DNA of 64,000 nucleotides from Jacaranda mimosifolia (Eukaryota; Streptophyta; Magnoliopsida; Lamiales; Bignoniaceae), in assembly GCA_018894105.1 (NCBI GenBank), contig CM032131.1, forward strand, positions 4,366,501-4,430,500. Reading direction: 5' to 3'. Within the stretch, counting starts at the first letter, position 1, and each line of letters starts with the position of its first letter. The position numbers were made by a program, and so were the translations under genes. This document shows, in pieces, positions 55,003-64,000 of this stretch. The notes below the pieces were generated by a model, which saw only the letters and a list, made by a program, of their open reading frames with translations, was not told where the DNA came from and did not search any database.

Positions 55003-57150
55003 CAATAAATCACTCTCTTATTACAAAAAAGTAAAGCACTCTTGTTATAGAATATTTTATAATTTTTTTAATTATATTTTATCAAAAATTCAAAAGAGCT
55101 TGCTCAATTATAAATTTAAAAATAATAATTTTAAAGTAATTATGTTTATACCTTTTTGCGTAAGCATATATAACTTGTTAATAAGATATAAAATGCATAT
55201 ATTTATTGATGTAATTTGAATAATATTAAAAGTAATATTAAAACTGCATAATTATAAATTCACTCAAAAAAAAAAATATGTAAAAAAATATTTTACTAAT
55301 AAATACTTTTATTTTAATAATTTTTTACAAAATGATAATTTGGTTATTTAAAAAATTTATTCTGTTCTTAGTGGTCATTCCTATTTACTAATCATTAGAA
55401 TGGAATCAAGAAGGAAATGACGATTCTATTCCTTTCTCATTCCTTATACGTACCAATTATAGGATAAAACTATATCAACATCATTTCTTTCCCAACTTCA
55501 TTCCATTCCTAAAGTCATTCCAAACCTAATTCCTTTCAAAATCTAAGGTTCGGTTTGGCACAAATTCAAATTCATTTTTCTTATATTTTAAACTTTTTCA
55601 ATATATGTGTATATGACACGACCTATCCAAATGTGACTTTAATTGTATATAATATATAAAATTACAGTTATCTAGTGATTCATTATCGACATCAAATGAG
55701 TTTGGTACGAGGTTGTGATTAGAATTTGGGGAAGGAAAGCAAAAAGTTATTTAACAGAGTATGACACAAGATTAGATCATCGAAAAAACAAAAAATAATA
55801 CACATATCTATGATTCTAAAAGTTTTGATGTAGTAGGAAGAGATTAAAAAATTCACTTTTTTTGCCTTTTGGTATAAAGTTTTTTGGTCCATCAAGATTG
55901 ATCTCAAATTACACTTTTAGTGTCAGGTATCTTAAGCATTAAAAAAAAAAAAAAAGAATTATTTCTTTTCCAACTCTATAGTTGTGGAGTTCGTCACAAA
56001 TTCAAATTCATTTTTCTTTTATTGTAAAACTTTTCAAACTGCATACAATGTGGCCATCACAATCACAAAACAATTTAAGAGTCAATTACAAATGATGAAG
56101 TTTCAAGTGGTGCTCTGAAATGCTTATGCTACACATATTACTTGGATAATGAGAGAAGTACACAATTATATATGAAAAATAGGATTTTGTTCAAGTTGTA
56201 AGACTGATGTCCCTAACAAAACTCCATAACAAACAAAATGCAAGTATTAGAAAAAGTCTCTAAAGTTGTCTATTTTTACGGTACTTTTTTCATATTTGAT
56301 GTGCGATTTTTTATTTTTTTTTTGAAGAAAATAATTGCTCGTTACACAAGTATCCTATGATGAAAACTTAAATTCAGTGCAAATTGTTTGTAGGTTTGGG
56401 AGCTTACCACTAAATTATCATCTTATTCATGTGTCGTATTTGATGCATGCACTATTCTTTGTCATAGAAATATTGATTGTACTTAATTAATTTTATAATA
56501 TTGAATTATATAATTTATTGATGTAGTGTAGAAAATACAAAGAGTCAACTATTTATGCCAATATGGCAATGCCACGCATGAAAGCATCCAATAGTAAATC
56601 TCTCCTTTTCCAAATTCCATGGGAATCTAAGTTAGTGGGTGGCCCTTCAAAAAGAGAAGCATCGTACTGGAGCACTACATACAGCAAGGACCAAAAACCA
56701 CAACATTTGAAGACTACCCCCATGAAAATGATGCCTTGATTTAACAAGAGGGGACCACTGAACATGCCCATACTCTCTCTCTCTCTCTCTCTCTCTCTGT
56801 GGATAAACTTACGAAGGTACTACTCGTCTTCAAATATGTGGAGAAAAGCTGCGTTTTCTGTACTTGGATAGGTTGTCCTCTTTTATTGCTAAGTCAAATA
56901 TAAATAATATCATTATACGTTAAGACTTAAAGAGTCATATGGTACTAGATTCATGAGTTAGAAGTGTTAGTGAGTTGGGTTAAATTAGGTTGTAATCTAA
57001 ATGGGTTTAAAATAATTTTTATATATTTTTTAAAAAGTTAAAAATTGACACAAATAACCCTTTATTTTTAGATTACAACAAATGTAATCCACACTCAATC
57101 CATTTTGAAAACAAAAAGTTGGGAATTGATCCGATCCATTCGTCTATATC
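55003..57150. other. AT-rich spacer with a direct repeat and a (CT)n tract
   Basis: CACAAATTCAAATTCATTTTTCTT occurs at about 55559 and 55992 (direct repeat with related flanks). (CT)n occupies about 56770-56798. The part 55360-55545 is rich in CATTCC/GGAATG motifs, like a decayed MITE. No gene is supported; a 72-codon minus-strand frame at 56553-56771 is unrecognised. Confidence 0.4.
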
Positions 57151-57961
57151 TAGGACTATAAAAGGATATTAAACGGATTGAATACATTAATTTTATATTC
57201 GTATCCATTTAACTTTTTGAATATTCGGATATGGATTTAATGAATATTTAAAAATGATATCCAAATTCGTATCCATCGAATATCGATCGAACTCGGTATA
57301 TCCGTATTCAATTATAATTATTCAGATGCATCCATATTTGATTAAATTTATCCATATTTGAATTATTTTTTTAATTTCATATTCGATGATAATTATTTAG
57401 ACATCTATTTACAAATATCTAAATACATGAATTTATGAACATATAACAAATACATATTTTTAATTAATAGAAGGAACTATACAATTTTATTAAAAAGAAA
57501 GCAATCAAACAAATATCATAATTTCTCATTAATAATTGACTTTATAATTAATTATTAATACTAATTAATATTAATAATGGCATTTAATTATATTAATTAT
57601 AAAGTCAACAAATGGTAAGTATATTGATTAACTTTATTCTTCAAAATTTTCTTTATATTACAATAATTTTTTAAATTTATTCTTCTTTCTTCTGAATTTT
57701 TCAATTATAATATATATACATATATGGATTATAAGATTTTTTTATTGAAAAACATAATAATTTATTATTTAATTAATATATATTCGGAGCGGATATTAAA
57801 TAGATTGAATACGCATTTACCATATCCGTATCCATTTATAATCCAATATCTACTAATTGAATATGGATAATATAAATTTTAAATGGATGCGGATAAATTT
57901 TGTATAAATGGATATAAATGCGAACGGTAAATGAATTTTCGAATATCTATTTACAGTCCTA
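57151..57961. mobile_element. Non-autonomous hAT-type element (811 bp)
   Basis: The left end TAGGACTATAAAAGGATA and the right end TATCTATTTACAGTCCTA are inverted repeats with a few mismatches. The flanks TCTATATC (57143-57150) and TCTGTATC (57962-57969) are an 8-bp target duplication with one difference. The interior is full of ATATCCGTATCC-like motifs and has no transposase ORF. Related fragments lie at 10525-11896. Confidence 0.8.
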
Positions 57962-58041
57962 TCTGTATCCCTCAAGCGGGGTACAACAATTCCAAATCAC
58001 TTAAGTACCCTATTCAATGTAAAAAATATTAAAAGAAAAAG

Positions 58042-58140
58042 GGTTAATTATAGGGACCTCCCCTTAAGGTTTGGGCTAAATATAGAAACTATCCCTGAGG
58101 TTTGCAAAATTACAAATACCTCCCCTGTGGTTTGTCTTCG
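58042..58140. repeat. Left TIR of the outer element
   Basis: It pairs with 63540-63635 over about 95 bases with several mismatches. Confidence 0.75.
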
Positions 58141-58780
58141 TCTAACAAGTAGACTTAGTCGTAAGTCAAACTAACGATTTTTGCTGATATCAATGTTGAT
58201 ATTTTTTGAAAATTCAATTTTGACCTTAGTTTGACTAGACTTGACCATTGACCCTGTTACTGGAACAAAATACCCTTATGTGTGTCATGCATATGTGGAT
58301 CTACTTATAATACCGAAAGCACTAAAGGGACTTTATTTTAAGAAATTAAATCAATTGGTTAATGTAACTATTGGAAATTAATTAAGTAAAATAATTAATT
58401 ATTATTATATTAACTAAAATTAATATATATCAACCTTTATTCTTTTAATTTAATATAATTTTTTATTATTTAAATTTTTATTGTAAACTTTATAGTTACA
58501 TATAATACCCTTATATGAACGAATTATTACATAGACTCCCTATTGTACAAATCCTACATTACATTAACCCTCCCTTGTCAATTTAATAACTTGCAATATG
58601 GTCCCTTTAAAGAGGAAAAAACATAACAATCCATCAGACATTCAAATATCATAAACTACACAAATTTGCTTCACATAATAAGATCAAGTGATTGCACAAA
58701 ACATCAAGCAAAAGTTGTGTACTTGGTTCATGAATCTCAAGTTTAAAATGACAAAAAATAGTGATAATAAAGCATTAATC
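58141..58780. other. Interior of the outer element, nothing recognised
   Basis: It includes GTTTGACTAGACTTGACC-type direct motifs (58140-58260) and AT-rich DNA. No supported ORF. Confidence 0.3.
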
Positions 58781-58781
58781 A

Positions 58782-59090
58782 ATGTCCTCCAACAGAATCA
58801 TGAAAAACCCCTCCAACTTCATTAGCTCCTCCAGTACATGCATCATCACCTCCTCCAGCTGCACCATCTATATAGCCCCCACCTCCACTGCAATTGCCAC
58901 ACTTGATTCCACAATTCCATCAAAAGTACATGGCCATCTTGTTCATGATAAGCTCTTTCAGCTATCCAGAAGTACTTCATCAGCAAAACTCCAGAAAAGG
59001 GAAGTCTAAAATTAGAGTAGATGTGCTTTGCACACTTTCTGCTAATTGAGTGTAGCACCAATTTACTAATTGTCTCCACAAGACCCTGAC
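58782..59090 (-). pseudogene. Unrecognised coding-like scrap in the outer element
   Basis: The minus strand has a 77-codon frame at 59079-58846 (METISKLVLHSISRKCAKH). Another minus frame ends with a Cys/Gly-rich stretch CGIKCGNCSGGGG followed by GAAGGGDDACTGGANEVGG. The G-rich strand and a Cys-pair suggest a decayed protein end, but no domain is identified, and overlapping open frames on both strands warn of a composition effect. Confidence 0.2.
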
Positions 59091-59668
59091 CCTAGATTAT
59101 AATAAAGAGCAACGTATAATATCAGAAAACCAACTAAGAAACCTTATAAATAACACCCTCAATTAGGGGTGTAAACGAGCCGAGCTGAGTCCGAATTCAG
59201 TAAGCTCAAGCTCGGCTTGTCTATTAATTCGCATGCTCGAGCTTGAATTGAGCTTGGTCGAACCTAAACAGCCAAGCTCAAGCTCGGCTCGTTGGAATAG
59301 ACGAAAGCTCTCATCATAGAGAAGCAGAAAAACTTGATTCGTTAAACTTAAATGAGCTCAAGCTCGAACTCGTATAGGTTTGAATTAACCCGAGCTCATT
59401 TAGACTCAAAACAAAATATATAATTATAAGATTTGTAAATAATTTTGTTATATATTTTCCCAAAAGTAAAAAATTGAATTATTATTATTATTATATTTAT
59501 AAATTTTATTACATGGGCCTAGATTATAATTATATGTATATATATAATAAAAAATCTCATTTAGGCTCACGAGCTTTTTGAGCTGAATATTATTGAGTTT
59601 AGCTCGGCTTGTTTGGCCGACGAGCTTGAGCTCGGCTCGGCTCGGCTCGGGTTCGAAAAGATCAAGCT

Positions 59669-62600
59669 TGTAGCGCCCCCACTCGGGATAGCACCTAAGA
59701 TGAGGCGCCACTTAGTTCAATCATAAATTGAACCCACAATTCAATCAATAGACCCATAATAAACTTTTCAAGCTTATCAGAAATAGCAGCGAATTCCAAC
59801 TTAACCAAACTTCACTAAACATTAATTTCAAGCCTTAGACAATCCCATAACATACAACATACGTACTAAATATAAACCATCGGTGGTTCTACAATATTCA
59901 AGGTACCAATTACATACCACAAAATATCAAATTCAACTTATTACAAGCAATGGAATTTCAAACTTAACTAACTTGACAAACTATTAAATATGTGCCATAA
60001 TTGACTTTATATCTAACAAAACATTTACATTCCTTAAGTTAACAATATCAACATGGCATGTCACAACATCTCAAGTCCATGCTTTGCATTCAGGTGATTC
60101 CATATATACATTTAAACACCTGATCTATTACAAAATATATTCATGTCCAAGCCTGGAGTCCAAGTTCTTCACTTAATCATGTCTAAGAAAATAAAGGATA
60201 AAATGAGATAAGTCCAAAGGACTTAGTAAGGGATATTTGTAATCATATGAAATGGGGATCTATCGAGGAAAAATCAACTCAATAGACTGTAATTCAACAA
60301 TCTAATAGAAATATATCAGGATACAGTCAAACAATCAAGAAACAGTTGAATAGTCAAGGGATAGTCAGACAGTCAGGATACAGTCGAACGGTTAGGATAC
60401 AATCAATCTGAATAGTTTCAAATAACATATACATACTAGTTAATTATTCTTATCCAAACAGGACAGCTTGATAAATAATAGATGCCTAGTAGTATCCCTA
60501 GCACATAAATGAGACAATGGTAGATGCCTAGGAGTATCCCTAGCACATCGCTAACAGACGGTAGATGCCTAGGAGTATCCCTAGCACATCACTAACAGGC
60601 GGACGATACCTAGGAGTATCCCTAACATATCACTAATAGACAGACGATACCTAAGAGTATCCTTAGCATATCACCGACAGACAGTAGATACCTAGGAGTA
60701 TCCCTAGCATATCATTGACAGATGCACGATACCTAGGAGTATTCCTAGCACAGCACTGATACCAAATAAAATGGGTGTGCCGGTAGGGCAACAGATACCA
60801 TACGGAATAGTACAGATATTAGAACAAGAAAATAGCAGATTAGACAGATAACGTATGACAGATAAAAGTTTTGGGTGCCATAACAAATAGAAAATAGAGT
60901 TATAACAGAAAATAACCTTCACAGGGATGTTCAGATCAAATAACAGATAATCAATGAGATCTCAACAGATCACATATTTCAATAACACAGTACAATCAGT
61001 ACAGAAATAGTAACCCTCACATGGGTTTATCACAAATTCCGAAGAGTGTATAACTAAGGCTAAAATGGCATACCCTCACCTCTGTAGTCTCAGAAAATTG
61101 CAACCTCAATCTATTCTACTGGTCCACGGGACCCACTTCATCGTCACATAACCAAATAGTAGGTCTACAGTAAAGATCCTCATTTGACCATATAATCACA
61201 TTTATACAAATAACGGTGTAAAATTGATACTTGATTAGCTAAATCGATAGTCTCGATAAAACATGCTAATAACGCCAGTTTCGATAAAAGAACACAATCG
61301 GGTTCTTAATTACATACTTAACCTCATATCATTATCCCAAATCAAAGTAACAGCTTAATGATCTTAATTAACCCAATAATTGTTACTTAGGTTCCAAATT
61401 CAAAAAATTAGGGTTTCTTACACCTAATCCACTTATTTTAACCAAAATTATCACATAATATACTAAATTTGAGTCTGTTAAATGGTTAAAATCATACATG
61501 CATGCTTATAGGTCCAATTCTTATGTCAATTCTTCATCGTTTTAGACATAATATAAGATTTAGGGATTTCTCTTCCGATTAACTCAATTGTTCCCAAAAT
61601 TATCATGAAATAATGCTAATCCGGGTCCACTAAGCACATGTATATTTATGTATGGTGCAAATATATACACAAGTCATATATCCAATTTCTAATCTTGCTA
61701 CAATACAAGTTCTTTGAAGAAAATTCAAAGGATTCAAAGCTTAAATCCAAACTATCCAATTCCAACTCTTTTACGCAAGATGTGCTTAATGAGGCCTTGA
61801 AATCTCAAATCGAAAGCACCACCATGATCTTTGCAATAAGCTGAAGAAATTGTCCCAACTTCACTGCCGCGGCGCTGGAAAAGTTCAAAACCACCACCAA
61901 TATGCACCTTTCAGCTCAACCAAGCAAACCCCTTAATCAATTTCACCAATCGCCGCCAAATTGATGCTTAATTTTAGCTCTGATTGTTCTTCACCACCAC
62001 TTTTTGCTATGCAATTTCAGCCCAATTTAGTTGCCACCGATGGACGAAACTCAACACCCAACACACCTGCTTGTTCCTAGAGCTAAGAGCAATAATACCT
62101 ACCCTTCATCCACCCCTGGAAGTCGCCAAAAGTGGAAACCCACCAAGCTCCGTTGTGCGCCATCTTGGCCTTCAATTTTTTGGATTTCATCGGTGGGTTT
62201 GGCAAGAAATGGGTATGTTTTGTTCACCGTGAAGAGAGGAACAATTTGGTATATAATGTCAAGGTTTTTGGTTGCTAGAGTTGTTCACTGGAGAAGGAGG
62301 AAGGAATCAGTGCATGGGGGGAAAAAATGGAGGAGGAGTTGACCAAGATATTTAAAATACATTCTTTTGAAAATTATAGTTTTACCCCAAAACTTAGGTT
62401 AGATTTTCAGTTAGGTCCTCCACACTTCAAAGCTTTTCTTTTTGGTCCTATTTTAATATAGTGCCTCATTTGGCCCCTTTTGACCCAAAATAATTACTAT
62501 GCAACCCCAAAACTTCTTAAAATGTGATCCAATTAAGTCTTGCTTAATTGCCCTTTGACCCCAAAACTTTCAAAAGTTTTTACAATTAAGTCCTTTTCAT

Positions 62601-62698
62601 CTATTTTTCGAGCCCTAAAATTTGACCAATCAAAATCTTGATTTCTAAGTCCTTATTTCCCAAATTACCAAATTTTAGGGGTGTGATAGAGCCGAATA
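59669..62698 (-). mobile_element. Solo LTR S2, related to RT-1/RT-2 LTRs
   Basis: It runs from TGTAGCGCCCCC (59669) to a degraded GGGGTGTGATA end near 62698, with the family landmarks GATAGCACCTAAG, AAGTCCAAAGGACTTAG and the CCCTCACATGGGTT palindromes. Flanking pentamers AAGCT and GAGCC match at 3 of 5, both differences being transitions, so they may be a decayed duplication. No internal region remains. Its sense strand is minus. It is diverged from the RT-2 LTR and carries its own 41-bp hairpin minisatellite. Confidence 0.85.
60482..60765. repeat. 41-bp hairpin minisatellite in solo LTR S2 (7 units)
   Basis: Unit starts are at 60482, 60523, 60564, 60606, 60647, 60688 and 60729. Each has AT(G/A)CCTAGG-AGTAT-CCCTAGCA as core stem-loop plus a variable CATATCACTAACAGACGG spacer. 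The fifth unit reads CCTAAG...CTTAGC, a paired change that keeps the stem. This corresponds in position to the stem-loop arrays of RT-1, RT-2 and S1. Confidence 0.9.
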
Positions 62699-62760
62699 CA
62701 AGCTTTCATTGAGTCGAGCCCAAACCATTCGCGAATTGTCTCATCTCATTTACACCCCTA

Positions 62761-63539
62761 CCCTCAATTAATATTAAAACTTACAAGACCCTTACAATGT
62801 TTTAAACATTACAAATAGCATCCTTGTAAGATTTGAAACAATACAAATGCAACCCTTGCAACTTAAATTCAATGCAATTGCCACCTTAGTCAGATTCTAG
62901 TATAGATTATATGCAGCAAAATAGAAGGTTTATAGAATAGTCCAGAAAATACAAAATCATGGATTAAAGGTAGGGTTTCTTCATACACAACTTCAAAAAC
63001 TTTTAAAAGCAACAAAAATTGATACAATAATCCAAACATTCCAACACATAATATTATATAAAAAAAAACACAAAAATCACATTTTTTGGAAACAAAAATA
63101 GGTCATCTGCCACTTTCAAATCACAATATAATAACACCCAACACACAATACAACTTGATCTAACATAAAACTAAGGAAAAAAAAGTTTTGAGAAAACTTG
63201 TCCATACCTTTATGAGCCATTTTCGCTTGAAAATGTGAATTGCCACCAAAACTTTATGATACAGTCAGTTGGTGTGCACGATCAAGAATTATTCCATAGT
63301 TTTTCTAGTCAGTTTTGTTGGTGGAAAATGACCACGCACCATTAGTGAGGGCACAATAGTAGGAATGAGTGTTTTTGGGGGAGAAGTGAATGAACAGAGG
63401 GAAAAAAATCTACCTACTATGTTCTTCATACACAGATGGGGCAGAAAAGATTTTTAATTTTTTTAATTTTTTTATTTATTTTTTCTGAATAAGTAAGGGT
63501 ATAACGGCCATTTCACACCTTCTGTCATGATTTTTAAAC
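62761..63539. other. Interior of the outer element, nothing recognised
   Basis: Contains the second copy of the hAT target duplication at its left edge. A slightly less AT-rich part at 63230-63400 could hold a short minus-strand exon (ending in ATGGCTCATAAAG before GTATGG), but no product can be named. Confidence 0.3.
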
Positions 63540-63635
63540 GACTGTTAACGCTAGGGGAGGTATTTGTAATTTCGCAAACCTTAGGGTAGTTTCTGTATTT
63601 AGCCCAAATTTCAGGGGAGGTCCCTATAATTAACC
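63540..63635. repeat. Right TIR of the outer element
   Basis: Complementary to 58042-58140. Confidence 0.75.
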
Positions 63636-64000
63636 TTAAAAAAATTATATTTTTTGGTCTATTTGTAGGCAAAAAAATAAGAATCTTGGCATGAAAATCT
63701 AGGGTTCCCCTATTTATACTATTATATGTAGTATGAAAGTGTGGAACCTGTAATTGCATAATTTTAGTCAAATTTTGAATTCTCAGATTTTTTAAATTTT
63801 TAACTAAATTAAAAAAATTTCAATAGTTGTTTGTTATTAAATTTGATATTATATATTCCATTTTTAAAGATATTTATTCTTATTTATCTCTAACTTATAT
63901 GAATGTACTTTATTTGAAAAAAAAAAATCATTAAATAAGGGATTTTGTTTTTTTAAATTTCAATTATTGAATTGGATTTGATATTATCTCTTTCATATGA
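63636..64000. other. AT-rich end of window, nothing recognised
   Basis: No supported feature. The 99-codon minus-strand frame at 63472-63771 overlaps the TIR and is not recognisable. Confidence 0.35.

Larger units (their letters stand above)
59164..62760. mobile_element. hAT-type element with perfect 8-bp TSD, containing a solo LTR
   Basis: The ends TAGGGGTGTAAACGAG (59164) and CTCATTTACACCCCTA (62760) are inverted repeats. CCCTCAAT is duplicated exactly at 59156-59163 and 62761-62768. Outside the nested LTR the element is only about 570 bp and rich in GAGCTCGGCTCG-like repeats, with no transposase: a non-autonomous hAT. Confidence 0.92.
58042..63635. mobile_element. Outer long-TIR element of a three-level nest
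   Basis: Inverted repeats of about 95-100 bases begin GGTTAATTATAGGGACCTCCCCT at 58042 and end with its complement at 63635. The arms share GGGCTAAATA, AGAAACTA and the AAATTACAAATACCTCCCCT block. Long TIRs suggest a Mutator-like element, but no 9-bp duplication is clear in the A-rich flanks. The interior contains possible coding scraps (58782-59079) and the hAT element 59164-62760. Without that insertion it is about 2 kb. Confidence 0.7.

Noticed and set aside
60482..60765. Seven regularly spaced 41-bp repeats resembling a CRISPR array
   Set aside because: The units are direct repeats within a plant LTR, spacers are also conserved between units, and the relatives in other LTRs explain them; no cas genes and no prokaryotic context.
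1..64000. A Helitron in the window
   Set aside because: No pair of TC start and CTRR end with a preceding hairpin could be tied to a copy boundary by eye, and no Rep/helicase motif was seen.

Overview
This window looks like plant nuclear DNA, probably from a eudicot, and from a transposon-rich, gene-poor region. The base composition is strongly AT-rich. The only recognisable coding material is transposon-type or derived from transposases. The retroelement primer-binding sites match the 3' end of plant initiator-methionine tRNA, the usual primer of plant LTR retrotransposons. I found no intact ordinary gene, no rRNA, no functional tRNA and no CRISPR array. I cannot name the species.

Layout. 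1-2.1 kb: unassigned exon-like remnants. 2.1-9.9 kb: a FAR1/FHY3-like (MULE-transposase-derived) pseudogene on the minus strand (5093-8481), broken by stops, a frameshift and a 707-bp hAT-type insertion. It lies between blocks of short hairpin repeats (2145-3870 and 9708-9903). 8.9-14.6 kb: MITEs, degraded hAT fragments and one CACTA-type end. 14.693-21.615 kb: RT-1, a degenerate Ty3/gypsy element on the minus strand with both LTRs, PBS, PPT and a perfect 5-bp target duplication. It sits inside what may have been an exon; an AT-hook-protein remnant follows at 21.85-22.35 kb. 22.4-27.9 kb: AT-rich DNA with tandem duplications. 28.116-37.259 kb: a 9.1-kb CACTA-type element with no visible transposase, inserted with an AGT duplication into a MITE whose halves remain on either side.

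37.4-48.2 kb: RT-2, a larger Ty3/gypsy chromovirus on the minus strand. It keeps recognisable gag, protease, RT, RNase H, integrase and chromodomain, plus an uninterrupted 160-codon ORF between the PBS and gag. Its far LTR is truncated. 48.2-52.0 kb: MITE and diverged tandem repeats. 52.036-55.002 kb: a solo LTR of the RT-2 family, inverted relative to RT-2. 57.15-57.96 kb: a hAT-type element. 58.04-63.64 kb: a three-level nest, with a long-TIR element containing a hAT element (perfect 8-bp duplication) that contains another solo LTR.

The four related LTR insertions (RT-1, RT-2 and two solo LTRs) share one unusual trait. At the same relative place, downstream of a TATA-like tract, each carries a series of small stem-loops. 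The stem sequences differ between families, and in one case between neighbouring repeat units, while pairing is kept. Together with the extra pre-gag ORF and an LTR-antisense ORF, this is the most promising material for something undescribed. The rest reads as decaying transposon sequence, where most premature stops can be explained by C-to-T changes.
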